Positions 1 to 9,327 of a stretch of DNA of 51,819 bases are shown here, piece after piece. The DNA is from CAYHCE01 sp964355015. Lineage in GTDB: Bacteria; Cyanobacteriota; Cyanobacteriia; PCC-6307; Cyanobiaceae. The stretch is from NCBI GenBank assembly GCA_964355015.1, contig CAYHCE010000021.1, forward strand, positions 1 through 51,819, read 5' to 3'. The number at the start of each line of letters is the position of its first letter. Position 1 is the first letter of the stretch. The notes beneath the pieces were generated by a model. The model worked only from the letters and a program-made list of their open reading frames with translations. It was not told the DNA's origin and did not search any database. Made by a program: the position numbers and the translations under genes.

Positions 1-1109
1 TGGATGCGGTCGGCCGCCAGCGCGGCGCCGGCATCGGTGGTGGCAACGATGAGCGGGAGCAGACCCTCAACCAGCTCCTCACCGAGATGGACGGTTTCGA
101 GGAGAACTCCGGCGTGATCCTGCTGGCGGCCACCAATCGACCCGACGTGCTGGACGCGGCCCTCACCCGACCGGGTCGCTTCGACCGCCAGATCCAGGTG
201 GACCTGCCCGACCGGCGAGGCAGGGAGGAGATTCTGGCGGTCCACGCCCGCACCCGCCCGCTCGGCCCCGGGGTGTCCCTGGCCAGCTGGGCGTCGCGCA
301 CCCCAGGCTTCTCCGGCGCCGACCTGGCCAACCTGCTCAACGAGGCGGCCATCCTCACGGCGCGCCGCCAGAAGGACTGCATCGACGACCAGGCGCTCAG
401 CGATGCCCTCGAGCGCATCACCATGGGGCTCTCGGTCGCCCCCCTGCAGGACAGTGCCAAGAAGCGTCTGATTGCTTACCACGAGGTGGGCCACGCCCTG
501 CTCACCACCCTGGTGCCCCATGCCGACCGGCTCGACAAGGTCACGCTGTTGCCGCGGGCCGGCGGCGTGGGGGGCTTCGCTCGCACCACCCCTGATGAGG
601 ACATCATCGATTCCGGCCTGATCAGCAAGGCCTATCTCCGTGCCCGGCTGGTGGTCGTGATGGGGGGCAGGGCGGCGGAGCTGGTGGTGTTCGGCCCCAG
701 CGAGATCACCCAGGGTGCCTCCGGTGATCTGCAGCTGGTCACCCGGATCGGCCGCGAGATGGTCACCCGCTACGGCTTCTCGTCGCTGGGCCCGGTGGCG
801 CTGGAGGGAGATGCCGGCGAGGTGTTCCTCGGCCGCGACCTGATCCATACCCGCCCCAGCTACGCCGAGAGCACCGGTCGTCGGATCGATGTCCAGGTAA
901 GGGATCTGGCCCGCCAGGCCCTTGATCAGGCGGTGGCCCTGCTGCGGCCGCGGCGCCAGCTGATGGATGAGCTGGTGGAACGCCTGATCGAGGAGGAAAC
1001 CCTCAGCGGCGACGAGTTCCGCCGCATCGTGGAGCTCCACGAGCACGGCGAGAATCAGGAGATGACGGCCGGCCAGGGTCAGGAATCCGCCATGCCGGCC
1101 CTGCCCTGA
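1..1109 (+). CDS. ftsH: ATP-dependent zinc metalloprotease FtsH (C-terminal part, 5' end outside window)
   Basis: This is a membrane-anchored AAA+ protease that unfolds and degrades membrane proteins; in cyanobacteria the family maintains photosystem II. The reading frame is open from the first bases (frame beginning at base 3), so the gene starts upstream of the window. The visible part begins just after the AAA Walker B region, with the conserved stretch GAGIGGGNDEREQTLNQLL. It continues through the second region of homology (ATNRPDVLDAAL, RPGRFDR) and then the peptidase domain with the zinc motif HEVGH near base 479. The aspartate ligand lies in GASGDLQ further on. The stop codon abuts the stop of the convergent cupin gene. 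Which of the several cyanobacterial FtsH paralogues this is cannot be told from the C-terminal part. Confidence 0.96.
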   Translation, partial: DAVGRQRGAGIGGGNDEREQTLNQLLTEMDGFEENSGVILLAATNRPDVLDAALTRPGRFDRQIQVDLPDRRGREEILAVHARTRPLGPGVSLASWASRTPGFSGADLANLLNEAAILTARRQKDCIDDQALSDALERITMGLSVAPLQDSAKKRLIAYHEVGHALLTTLVPHADRLDKVTLLPRAGGVGGFARTTPDEDIIDSGLISKAYLRARLVVVMGGRAAELVVFGPSEITQGASGDLQLVTRIGREMVTRYGFSSLGPVALEGDAGEVFLGRDLIHTRPSYAESTGRRIDVQVRDLARQALDQAVALLRPRRQLMDELVERLIEEETLSGDEFRRIVELHEHGENQEMTAGQGQESAMPALP

Positions 1110-2075
1110 TCAGACGAACCGGATGTCCAGACTGCGCAGGTGGGTGTGCAGCCCAGCGTCCTGAATCGGCAGCAGCAGGGCGGTGCGGCCGCTCTCGTTC
1201 ACATGGGAGTGCCAGTGTCCGGGGGGGGTCACGAAGGCGGCGCCTGGCTCCCACTCCATGCGCAGCGGGTTGCGGATCGTGCCGTCCGCGTTCAGTTCGG
1301 TGCCTGAGAGGGTGGCGCAGCCCGGATCACAGTCGATCACCAGATCGAGGGCCACCGACTGGTGGCGGTGGGGCGGCTGGACGGCACCGGCGGGCACCAT
1401 CCCGTACATCGCCCAGAGGGTGTGGGTGATGGTTCGGCTGGCCGGCAGATCCCTGTTGGCCAGCAGCAGGCTGAGCCGGTTGCTGCGGGCGCTGCTCGGA
1501 TCTGCGGCCAGGGCGGCGAGTTCGCGCCGCAGCCATTCGCCGGGGTAGTGGGTGGGATCGAAGCGGGGCTGGTCGGCGCTCACTCCCAGGTAGGTCAGCA
1601 GAGGACCGTCGTGGACCCAGTAGAGAACGCTCTCGGCAGAGGCCTCCAGCCTCGTCGCCGGGCCGGCCGGCAGCACGAACAGATCGCCCGCACTCCAGTT
1701 CTGCCGGAACTCCGTTCCCTGTCCCTGGCAGCCGGCCGGGCGGAGGCAGCGGCCGTTTCCCCGCAGCACGAAGAAGAGAGAACTGGTGGCATCGGCCCCG
1801 GCGTCGATCCCCTCTCCCGCCAGGATGCGGATGAAGTTGGCGGACAGGGCGGGACTGGTGGCCGGTCCGGCGCAGCCGAGGGCTGCGCTCTGATCCAGCG
1901 GCAGCACGGCGGTTGGGCCGCTTGCGTGGAGGTCGGCTCCCCATCGCCCTTCAGGAATCGGTTCGGTGAGGCCGTCTCGGATGGGATTGGCGGCCTGGCG
2001 GTAGTCGAACAGCTGAGCCTTGCCACCGATGCTGGTGGAAGGGAGCGTTGGGGGTGCCTCGGGTGCCTGGGTCAT
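1110..2075 (-). CDS. bicupin domain protein
   Basis: A 321-residue protein with two cupin-like halves. The C-terminal half carries recognisable cupin motifs: PPHRHQSVALDLVI (motif 1, histidine ligands) and TPPGHWHSHVNE (motif 2, P-G-x-W-H with a following His and Asn). The N-terminal half has the cupin-like stretch SSLFFVLRGNGR but no clear full set of metal ligands. The pattern of one metal-binding and one degenerate cupin resembles gentisate 1,2-dioxygenase-type proteins, but nothing here fixes a substrate. It begins with ATG and ends convergently against ftsH with adjoining stop codons (TGATCA). Function is unknown; a dioxygenase or sugar-binding role would be a guess. Confidence 0.8.
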   Translation of the reverse strand: MTQAPEAPPTLPSTSIGGKAQLFDYRQAANPIRDGLTEPIPEGRWGADLHASGPTAVLPLDQSAALGCAGPATSPALSANFIRILAGEGIDAGADATSSLFFVLRGNGRCLRPAGCQGQGTEFRQNWSAGDLFVLPAGPATRLEASAESVLYWVHDGPLLTYLGVSADQPRFDPTHYPGEWLRRELAALAADPSSARSNRLSLLLANRDLPASRTITHTLWAMYGMVPAGAVQPPHRHQSVALDLVIDCDPGCATLSGTELNADGTIRNPLRMEWEPGAAFVTPPGHWHSHVNESGRTALLLPIQDAGLHTHLRSLDIRFV

Positions 2076-2172
2076 GCGTCCGGGCGGGTTGCTGGGAAAG
2101 TGAGCCTATTTAGCCCGAAGCTCAAGCGGCGAACAGCAGCGATCGACACGCTTTGATCGTCCTGGGGCTGGA

Positions 2173-2448
2173 TCAGCCTCCGGCGACGGCCGGCACGATG
2201 CTCACCTCGTCACCGTCGGCGAGGGCGGTGGCCTGGTTGTCCAGGAAACGGATGTCCTCGCTGTTCACGTAGACATTGAGGAAGCGGCGGAGCTTGCCGG
2301 TCTCGTCCGTGAGCCTGGCGAGGATGCCGGGAAAGCGCCCCTCCAGTTCCTGCAGTAACCCGTCCACGCTGCTGGCCTCCAACTCGACGCTGGACTGCTC
2401 GGCTGTGAACTTCTGCAGGGGGGTGGGGATCAGAACCTGAACGGGCAT
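2173..2448 (-). CDS. MoaD/ThiS-family sulfur carrier protein
   Basis: A 91-residue ubiquitin-like protein that ends in Gly-Gly (AVAGG), the C-terminus that is adenylated and thiocarboxylated in the MoaD/ThiS family. The family-typical pattern is present: a first beta strand (VQVLIPTPL), VDGLLQELEGRFPG, RRFLNVYVNSEDIR and ADGDEVSIVPAVAGG. It lies 53 bases downstream of threonine synthase on the same strand, so the two are probably co-transcribed. This pairing of a PLP enzyme with a small sulfur carrier recalls the CysO-CysM cysteine route of actinobacteria, but thrC here looks like a true threonine synthase. The acceptor pathway (molybdopterin, thiamine or an amino-acid route) cannot be decided from the sequence. 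Confidence 0.88.
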   Translation of the reverse strand: MPVQVLIPTPLQKFTAEQSSVELEASSVDGLLQELEGRFPGILARLTDETGKLRRFLNVYVNSEDIRFLDNQATALADGDEVSIVPAVAGG

Positions 2449-2501
2449 CGGTGAAAGGGGAACGACGGGGAGTTTGGCTGCCGGGGGCTGGGGGGGTCGG
2501 C

Positions 2502-3788
2502 TCAGACCCCCATCGGCTCCCAGCTGGCGCGGTGCAGCGACTGGGCCCGCTCCCAGGCCGCGTTGAAACTGGCGAGCTGGGGTTCGATCGTGAGCGGTTC
2601 GCCCACGGCGGAAGCTATGGCCTCGGTGGTCTTGAGGCCGTTGCCGGTGATGTAGACGACGGTGGTTTCGCCTGGATCGATCTTGCCCTGTTCCACCAGC
2701 TTCCTGAGCACCGCGATGGTGGTTCCGCCGGCGGTTTCGGTGAACACGCCCTCGGTTTCGGCCAGGAGCTTGATGCCGTCAACGATCTCCTGATCGTTGA
2801 CGGCGGCGATGCTGCCGTTGGTGCGGCGGGCGATGTCGATGGCGTAAGGGCCGTCGGCCGGGTTGCCGATCGCGATCGACTTGGCGATCGTGTTGGGCTT
2901 CACCGGGGTGATGAAGTCACGGCCTTCGGCGAAGGCCTGGGCGATCGGCGAGCAGCCTTCCGCCTGGGCACCGCTGAAGCGCACGGGCTTCTCGTCGACG
3001 AGGCCCACCTTGATGAACTCGTCGAAACCCTTGCGGATCTTGGTGAACAGGGAGCCGGAGGCCAGCGGCGCCACGATGTGATCGGGCAGTTGCCAGCCGA
3101 GCTGCTCGATCACCTCGTAGCCCAGGGTCTTGGAGCCTTCCGAGTAGTAAGGGCGGAGGTTGATGTTCACGAAGCCCCAGCCGTAGGTGTTGGCCACTTC
3201 CGAGCAGAGGCGGTTCACCTGGTCATAGTTGCCCTTCACGGCCATCAGGGTGGGGTTGTAGATCAGGGTGCCCAGCACCTTGCCCAGCTCCAGATCGCTG
3301 GGGATGAAGACGCAGCACTCCAGGCCGGCATGGGCGGCGATGGCGGCGGTGGAGTTGGCCAGGTTGCCGGTGGAGGCGCAGCTCACCGTGGTGAAGCCCA
3401 GTTCGCGGGCGCGGGTGAGGGCCACGGACACCACCCGGTCCTTGAAGGAGAGCGTCGGCATGTTGACGCCGTCGTTCTTGATGTAGAGGTTGCGGATGCC
3501 GAGCCGACGGGCCAGCCGGTTGGCCCTCAGCAGTGGGGTGAAACCTGTACCCACGTCGATCGGATCGCCCTCGATCGGCAGGAACTCGCGGTAGCGCCAG
3601 ATCGAGGTCGGGCCGGCTTCGATCGAGGCGCGGCTGACGCGGGAGCGGATGGCGTCGTAGTCGTAGACGACCTCGAGGGGGCCGAAGCAGACGTCCTCGC
3701 AGACATGACGGGCGCTGGCTTCATAGGGATGGCCGCATTCCTTGCAGCGCAGACCGGTGAAGGTGGTGCGGGAGAGGGTGGCGGTCAC
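2502..3788 (-). CDS. thrC: threonine synthase
   Basis: A PLP-dependent fold-type II enzyme that converts O-phosphohomoserine to threonine in the cytoplasm. The PLP-lysine motif is LSFKDRVVSVALT, followed by the phosphate-binding CASTGNLANSTAA and the C-terminal VYITGNGLK. An N-terminal Cys-containing strand (LRCKECGHPYE) is typical of cyanobacterial and plant-like ThrC. I place the start at the GTG at 3788 (428 residues). The frame stays open upstream to an ATG at 3926, but that extension reads as low-complexity sequence and the family normally begins shortly before the LRCKECG stretch. No strong ribosome binding site is visible. The gene runs divergently from the UPF0182 gene and is followed by the MoaD-like gene. 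Confidence 0.93.
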   Translation of the reverse strand: MTATLSRTTFTGLRCKECGHPYEASARHVCEDVCFGPLEVVYDYDAIRSRVSRASIEAGPTSIWRYREFLPIEGDPIDVGTGFTPLLRANRLARRLGIRNLYIKNDGVNMPTLSFKDRVVSVALTRARELGFTTVSCASTGNLANSTAAIAAHAGLECCVFIPSDLELGKVLGTLIYNPTLMAVKGNYDQVNRLCSEVANTYGWGFVNINLRPYYSEGSKTLGYEVIEQLGWQLPDHIVAPLASGSLFTKIRKGFDEFIKVGLVDEKPVRFSGAQAEGCSPIAQAFAEGRDFITPVKPNTIAKSIAIGNPADGPYAIDIARRTNGSIAAVNDQEIVDGIKLLAETEGVFTETAGGTTIAVLRKLVEQGKIDPGETTVVYITGNGLKTTEAIASAVGEPLTIEPQLASFNAAWERAQSLHRASWEPMGV

Positions 3789-3979
3789 GGACCCACAGCA
3801 GGGTGAAAGCAAGCTAGCAGCGGCTTCCCGTTGCCCCGAAGAATCCCGATCCTTGCAGTCGGGTATTTGTCCGGGGAGGCCGTGACGGCGTTCCGGGCCT
3901 ACCGCAGCGTTGCCCAGGAGCCCCATGGGAGAGCGCCCGCAGAGCTTGCGCCTGACCGCCCGCTGCCTAGCCTCAGCCT

Positions 3980-6862
3980 GTGCGCATCCCCTCTCCGCCC
4001 CGGCCTGTCGCCCGCCCGCTGACCGTTGCGCTCCGGATCGGGGCCTGCCTCCTGCTGGTCGCCGCCCTGCTGGTTGTGGTTTCCCGCCTCGCCATCGAAT
4101 GGGAGTGGTTCGCCCAGTTCGGTTTCCAGTCGGTGGTGCTGCGGCGCTGGCTGCTGGAGATCGGGGCCTTCGTGGCGGTCATGGGCCTGGGGCTGCCGCT
4201 GCAGCTGCAGCAGCTGCAGCGCTGCTGGCAGTTGCGTTGCCGCTCAGGAGCGAAGCCCCTGCCCGGCAGGCCCCTGCTGCGGCTCGGTCCCCTGGGCCTG
4301 GTGTTGGTGCTCCTGAGCCTGCTGCTGCTGCTGAGCCTCGGTCTGACCTATCTCGCCATCCAGGCCGAGGGCCTGATCGCAGCCCCCTTCAGCCGGGAGG
4401 TGGTCACCGGCGTTGCGGTGCTGGCGCACCTGCCCCCCCTGCCCCTGCTCGGGCTGGCGGTCGCCCTGGTGGGTCCCCTGATCCTCTGGCCCCTGACCAC
4501 CTTGCGCCTGGTGCTGGCCAGCGCCCTGGCCGGATCGGCCACGGCCCTGGCCAGGGGCTGGAGCCTCTGGCTGCCGGCCCTGCTGGCGGTGCCGTTCGGC
4601 GAGACCGACCCGCTGACGGGCTTTGACCTGAGTTTCACCGTGCTGCAGCTGCCGGCGCTGCGGCTTCTGCTGAGCGTGCTCGTCGCCCAGGCGAGCGTGG
4701 GACTGGCCGGCTGCTTCTGGCTCACCTTCAGCGAGGGCAGCAGCCTGAGCGACCTGCGTTTCCGTGGGCTGAGCCTGGAGCAGCAGCAGGTGCTTCAACC
4801 CCAGATCGCCGCGCTGGGTGCGGTGTTGGCCGTCAGCGTCGCGCTGTCTCCCTTCGACCTGATGGTGCAGGGCCATGGCGTGGCCTCCGGTGCGGGCTTC
4901 GTGGATCTGCATGTGCGGCTGCCCCTGCGCCTGCTGCTTTCCCTGCTGCTGCTCCTCACCGCAATCGATCTGGCCTCGCCGCGCCGCCATGGCTGGCTGC
5001 GACGGATGACGATCCTCCCCCTGTTGGCCGTCGTGCTGCTTGTGCCGGTGACCGAATTCGTGGTGGCGCCCCTGGCGCAGCGCTTCTGGGTTCAGCCGCG
5101 GGAGCTGTCGCTGGAAACCCCCTACCTGGAGCGCAGCATCCGCGCCACGCGACGCGCCTTCGGGCTGGAGCAGGTGCGCGAGCGCAGGCTGAACCCCCGC
5201 CAGGCCCTCAGCCGCCAGGACCTGGACGCCGCTCCCGGCACGCTCGCCAACATCCGCCTCTGGGACAGCAAGCCACTGCTGGCCGCCAACCGTCAGTTGC
5301 AGCAACTGCGCCTTTACTACAGCTTCCGCTCCGCCGCGGTGGATCGCTACGGGCTGCGGCAGGGCGTCGACGACGGCGGTTCTCAGCAGGTGCTGATCTC
5401 CGCCCGCGAGCTCGACAGCTCCGCCCTGCCGAAGAGCTCGCGCACCTGGTTGAACCTTCACCTCACCTTCACCCACGGCTATGGCTTCACCGTCTCGCCG
5501 GTGAACGCCTTCGGGCCTGATGGGCTCCCCCTGTTCTTCGTCAAGGATCTCGGCCGCTCCGGGCGCGTGCAGGGGATTCCCCAGCTGGGCATCAGCGAGG
5601 AGCAGGCCAGAGCCGCCTTCCCGGTGGGCGATGCCAGCCTCTACTTCGCCTCCGGGCCGGCCCCCTACGCGATCGCACCCACCAAGGTGAAGGAGTTCCA
5701 TTACCCCGATGGAGATCTCAACGTCTACACCCATTTCGAAGGGGCCTACGGCATCTCGCTGGGAAATGGCTGGCAACGGTTCAAGGCGGCGGTGTACCTG
5801 CAGGAGCCTCGCCTGCTCTTCACCGGATCGACCACCCCCGCTTCGAAGCTGCTGCTGCGGCGCAAGGTGAACGAACGGCTGGAGGCCATCGCCCCGTTCC
5901 TCGATTTCGAAGGGGAGCCCTACCTGGTGACCTCCCGGGTGGACGGGGAGGAGGGCTTCCGATCCGGCCAGCATCAGTACTGGATGCTCGATGGCTTCAC
6001 CACCAGCCGCAGCTATCCCTACAGCGATCCCAATCCGGACGGCATCCGTTATTTCCGCAATCCGGTCAAGGCGGTGGTGGATGCCTATGACGGGCGCTTG
6101 TGGCTCTATGTCAGCGACGCATCGGATCCGGTGCTGAGGACCTGGCAGCGGGCCTTCCCGGAGCTGTTCCGGCCGCTCTCCGCCATGCCGACGCCCCTGC
6201 TGAGGCACATCCGGGTGCCGAACCGCCAGTTCGCCATCCAGTCGGAGCGTCTGCTGCGCTATCACGTCACCGATCCGCGCACCTTCTACAACGGCGATGA
6301 TGTCTGGGCGGTGCCCGTGGAGATCTACGGCTCCACCGAAACTCCCATCCAGCCCTACCACGCCACCCTGCAACTGCCGGGGCAACAGCAGTCGGAATTC
6401 GTTCTGCTGCTTCCTTTCTCGCCGGTGCGGCGCTCCAACCTGGTGGGCTGGCTGGCGGCACGCAACGATCCGCCCCACTACGGCGAGCTTTATCTGGTGC
6501 GCTTCCCCCAGCAGCGGCTGCTGCTGGGGCCACAGCAGATCTCGGCGCTGATCGAGCAGGATCCCGTGATCAGCTATCAGTTCGGGCTCTGGAACCGGGT
6601 CGGATCCCGTCTGGTGCGAGGCAACCTGCTGGTGCTGCCGGTGGGCCGGGGTCTGCTGTATGTGGAGCCGATCTATCTGCAGGCGCGCAACAACAACCTG
6701 CCGACCCTGGTGCGGGTGGTGGTGACCGATGGCCGTACCTTCGTGATGGAGCGCGATCTGACCACCGCCCTCGACAGGCTGGTGGGCGCCAAGGTGGATC
6801 GCCCCCAGGCCACCGGCAGCCATGGCTTCCTCACTGAGCCTGCGTTGCCGCTCATTCCCTAG
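3980..6862 (+). CDS. UPF0182 family membrane protein
   Basis: A 960-residue protein that starts with GTG. The first roughly 350 residues hold about seven hydrophobic segments, beginning with IGACLLLVAALLVVVSRLAI. The rest is a large soluble region without membrane segments and with the family-typical stretches LETPYLERSIRATR, NIRLWDS, DRYGLRQG, TFTHGYGFTVSPVNAF and YWMLDGFTTS. This architecture matches the UPF0182/COG1615 family found in cyanobacteria and actinobacteria, whose function is not established. The soluble part is probably on the outer face of the membrane. Very long reading frames on the opposite strand here are shadows of GC-rich coding sequence. It converges with fba. Confidence 0.93.
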   Translation: MRIPSPPRPVARPLTVALRIGACLLLVAALLVVVSRLAIEWEWFAQFGFQSVVLRRWLLEIGAFVAVMGLGLPLQLQQLQRCWQLRCRSGAKPLPGRPLLRLGPLGLVLVLLSLLLLLSLGLTYLAIQAEGLIAAPFSREVVTGVAVLAHLPPLPLLGLAVALVGPLILWPLTTLRLVLASALAGSATALARGWSLWLPALLAVPFGETDPLTGFDLSFTVLQLPALRLLLSVLVAQASVGLAGCFWLTFSEGSSLSDLRFRGLSLEQQQVLQPQIAALGAVLAVSVALSPFDLMVQGHGVASGAGFVDLHVRLPLRLLLSLLLLLTAIDLASPRRHGWLRRMTILPLLAVVLLVPVTEFVVAPLAQRFWVQPRELSLETPYLERSIRATRRAFGLEQVRERRLNPRQALSRQDLDAAPGTLANIRLWDSKPLLAANRQLQQLRLYYSFRSAAVDRYGLRQGVDDGGSQQVLISARELDSSALPKSSRTWLNLHLTFTHGYGFTVSPVNAFGPDGLPLFFVKDLGRSGRVQGIPQLGISEEQARAAFPVGDASLYFASGPAPYAIAPTKVKEFHYPDGDLNVYTHFEGAYGISLGNGWQRFKAAVYLQEPRLLFTGSTTPASKLLLRRKVNERLEAIAPFLDFEGEPYLVTSRVDGEEGFRSGQHQYWMLDGFTTSRSYPYSDPNPDGIRYFRNPVKAVVDAYDGRLWLYVSDASDPVLRTWQRAFPELFRPLSAMPTPLLRHIRVPNRQFAIQSERLLRYHVTDPRTFYNGDDVWAVPVEIYGSTETPIQPYHATLQLPGQQQSEFVLLLPFSPVRRSNLVGWLAARNDPPHYGELYLVRFPQQRLLLGPQQISALIEQDPVISYQFGLWNRVGSRLVRGNLLVLPVGRGLLYVEPIYLQARNNNLPTLVRVVVTDGRTFVMERDLTTALDRLVGAKVDRPQATGSHGFLTEPALPLIP

Positions 6863-6889
6863 CCTCCGGTTTGACAGGGGCAGTCCATG

Positions 6890-6910
6890 AAAAAGGGGGC
6901 CGGGGCCCCC
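6890..6910 (-). terminator. rho-independent terminator of fba
   Basis: Read on the minus strand, a GC-only hairpin (GGGGGC stem, CCCG loop, GCCCCC) is followed directly by five T residues, about 40 bases after the fba stop codon. This is the only textbook intrinsic terminator I found, and it closes the long minus-strand gene run. Confidence 0.85.
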
Positions 6911-6950
6911 TGGATAGTGGTTCTGAGTCGGCTCGAGCCTTTTGGCTGGA

Positions 6951-8024
6951 TCAGACAGCCACGGCGGTCTTGGGGTCGAGGGCGCCCTTGGCGTAGAGAG
7001 CGGCGTAGTAGTTGATGTTCTGCTGCTTGATCTTGCTGGCCTGGCCTGCGCACCAGAACTGCTGATAGCGATCGAGGCACACCTTCTTCATGTAGGCCCG
7101 CGCCGGCTTGTTGAAGTGGCGAGGGTCGAAATTGGCGGGATCCTTGAAAGCCGCTTCCCGCACCGCGGCGGTGAAGGCCAGACGGTTGTCGGTGTCGATG
7201 TTCACCTTGCGCACACCATTCCTGATGCCGTTCTGGATCTCCTCCACGGGCACGCCGTAGGTCTCGGGGATGGAGCCGCCGTACTGGTTGATCATGTCCA
7301 GCCACTCCTGAGGAACGGAGCTGGAACCGTGCATCACCAGGTGCGTGTTGGGGATGGCCTTGTGGATCTCCGCGATCCGGGAGATGGCCAGCACCTCACC
7401 GGTGGGCTTACGGGTGAACTTGTAGGCGCCGTGGCTGGTGCCGATGGCGATCGCCAGGGCATCCACCTTGGTTTTGGCGACGAAGTCGGCGGCTTCGGCC
7501 GGATCGGTGAGGAGCTGATCACGGGAAAGGGCGCCATCAAAGCCGTGGCCGTCTTCGGCCTCGCCCTTGCCGGTTTCCAGGGATCCCAGGCAGCCCAGCT
7601 CACCTTCCACGCTGACGCCGATGGCGTGAGCCACGTCCACCACTTCCTTGGTGACGGCCACGTTGTACTCGTAGCTGGCAGGAGTCTTGGCGTCGGCTTC
7701 GAGCGAGCCGTCCATCATCACGGAGGTGAAGCCGTTGGCGGCGGCGCCGAAACAGGTGGCTGGGCTGTTGCCGTGGTCCTGGTGCATCACCACCGGGATG
7801 CCCGGATAGGTTTCCACCGCGGCGAGGATCAGGTGGCGCAGAAAGTTCTCGCCGGCGTACTGACGGGCGCCGCGGGAGGCCTGCAGGATGACGGGGCTGT
7901 CGGTTTCGTAGGCCGCCTCCATGATCGACTGGACCTGCTCCAGGTTGTTCACATTGAAGGCAGGGATGCCATAGCCGTTCTCAGCGGCATGGTCGAGAAG
8001 CAGCCGAAGCGGAACGAGGGCCAT
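6951..8024 (-). CDS. fba: class II fructose-bisphosphate aldolase (Calvin-cycle type)
   Basis: A zinc-dependent aldolase that joins dihydroxyacetone phosphate to glyceraldehyde 3-phosphate or erythrose 4-phosphate in the Calvin cycle, and cleaves fructose 1,6-bisphosphate in glycolysis. The 357-residue length fits the long Calvin-cycle subtype. Visible motifs are PAFNVNN (residues 21-27), the zinc-binding MHQDHGN at 80-86, SVEGELG, IGTSHGAYK and the second-metal/phosphate loop LVMHGSSSVP. It begins with ATG; an AGG occurs about 12 bases upstream. It is the last gene of the minus-strand run, preceded by a 170-base gap that could hold its own promoter, and is followed by a rho-independent terminator. 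Confidence 0.97.
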   Translation of the reverse strand: MALVPLRLLLDHAAENGYGIPAFNVNNLEQVQSIMEAAYETDSPVILQASRGARQYAGENFLRHLILAAVETYPGIPVVMHQDHGNSPATCFGAAANGFTSVMMDGSLEADAKTPASYEYNVAVTKEVVDVAHAIGVSVEGELGCLGSLETGKGEAEDGHGFDGALSRDQLLTDPAEAADFVAKTKVDALAIAIGTSHGAYKFTRKPTGEVLAISRIAEIHKAIPNTHLVMHGSSSVPQEWLDMINQYGGSIPETYGVPVEEIQNGIRNGVRKVNIDTDNRLAFTAAVREAAFKDPANFDPRHFNKPARAYMKKVCLDRYQQFWCAGQASKIKQQNINYYAALYAKGALDPKTAVAV

Positions 8025-8194
8025 GGGGAAAACCTCTGGAGGTTGGTGGTGGTTGGAACGGCGGGCTGGCCTGGTGGCCGGGTCGCCGGCGTCGGAGACC
8101 CTGACTCGGGCTGTGCCGGAGTCTAGGTGATGCTTCCCGGCCCCCTGTCATCGAACAGCGCCGCCGCGCGGGGCGGGCAGCAGGATCGACCGCT

Positions 8195-9313
8195 TCAGGG
8201 GGTGACGTGCCCCACGTCCTGCCGCACACCGGTGTCCGCCGCAACCAGGGCCAGGTCATGGCAGAGCTGGCTGCGGTGTCCCTCCGACAGCCCCGGCAGC
8301 ATGGGCCGACCCTCGCGCACGCTTGCGCTCCACCACTCATGCAGGCGTGCCACGGGCGCGATCCGCCCATCGGTCCAGGTGCGGGGGAAGGCGAAGCGGG
8401 GATCGGCGGGCACCTGCTGGGGGGGCAGCCCCGGTCGCGACAGCCAGAGTTGGAAGCCGTGCACGTAATCGGCCTGGTTGTCGCTGCCCAGGATCAGGGT
8501 GGCGTCGCTGCCGTAGAGCTCCAGCCAGAAGCCCCTCCCTTCGCGGGTCACCGAGGCCAGGCTCAGCTGGGCCGGCACCGCAGCGCCGGTGTCCGTCTCC
8601 AGCAGCAGCTGCAGCAGGGCGATGTCATCGGCATCGACCGGGGCGGTGCGGCCCGGATCACCGGCCAGGGGACGCTCGCAGATGGCGGTGGAGAGGTGGG
8701 CCCCGACCTGGCGTACCGGCCCGATCAGCCACTCGAGGATGTCGAAGGCGTGGGTGCCGAGCGACCCCAGCACACCGCCGCCTTCGCTCCGCCGCGAGTA
8801 CCAGGTCCAGGGACGCTGCGGATCGGCGCGGCTGCTCATCAGCCAGTCGAACTTCACCAGCCAGGGGGTGCCCAGCACCCCCTGGCGCAGCAGGCCTTCC
8901 AGTTGCTGGAACAGCGGCACGGCCCGGTACTCGAAGTCGACCGCCACGCTCAGCCCCAGGGCGAGAGCCTGGCGCTGCAGCTCCTGCACCTGCTCCACCT
9001 CCAGACAGACGGGTTTTTCGAGCAGCAGGTGCTTGCCGGCCTCCAGAGCTGCCCGGGCCAGGGCGAAGCGGGGCCCCGGCGGGGTGGCGATCACCACGGC
9101 CTCGACGGCAGGATCGCCCAGCAGGGCGCTGAAGTCGGTGTGGCCGGCCAGTCCGCTCACGCGGCAGGCGGCCTCGAGACGCTCGGCGCGGGGATGCCAG
9201 AGGGCCACGGGCTCGGTACCGGCGCAGGCCCGCAGGGCCGGAAGGTGCACCTTCTCACCGAAACCGAGGCCGGCCACGGCCACCTTGAGCGGAGCGAACG
9301 GGGGAGCCGTCAT
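8195..9313 (-). CDS. Gfo/Idh/MocA family NAD(P)-dependent oxidoreductase
   Basis: A 372-residue sugar- or polyol-type dehydrogenase. The N-terminal Rossmann fold begins KVAVAGLGFGEKVHLPAL (GxGxxG-like). The family hallmark EKP is present in HLLLEKPVCLEV, and the C-terminal domain has the typical GGGVLGSLGTHAFDIL. I start at the ATG at 9313 because it sits just ahead of the first beta strand; the frame continues upstream for 34 residues of low-complexity sequence that overlap the neighbouring gene. It lies 14 bases behind the small secreted protein gene and so is likely co-transcribed with it and accD. The substrate cannot be inferred. Confidence 0.9.
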   Translation of the reverse strand: MTAPPFAPLKVAVAGLGFGEKVHLPALRACAGTEPVALWHPRAERLEAACRVSGLAGHTDFSALLGDPAVEAVVIATPPGPRFALARAALEAGKHLLLEKPVCLEVEQVQELQRQALALGLSVAVDFEYRAVPLFQQLEGLLRQGVLGTPWLVKFDWLMSSRADPQRPWTWYSRRSEGGGVLGSLGTHAFDILEWLIGPVRQVGAHLSTAICERPLAGDPGRTAPVDADDIALLQLLLETDTGAAVPAQLSLASVTREGRGFWLELYGSDATLILGSDNQADYVHGFQLWLSRPGLPPQQVPADPRFAFPRTWTDGRIAPVARLHEWWSASVREGRPMLPGLSEGHRSQLCHDLALVAADTGVRQDVGHVTP

Positions 9314-9327
9314 CGGGGAGTGGGAAC

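Noticed and set aside
2451..3806. 451-residue plus-strand frame opposite thrC
   Set aside because: Shadow with Gly/Val/Ala-rich low-complexity translation.
4244..6823. 859-residue open frame on the minus strand opposite UPF0182
   Set aside because: Composition is Gln/His/Gly/Arg-rich with no domain pattern; it is the antisense shadow of a GC-rich gene whose sense frame matches a known family.
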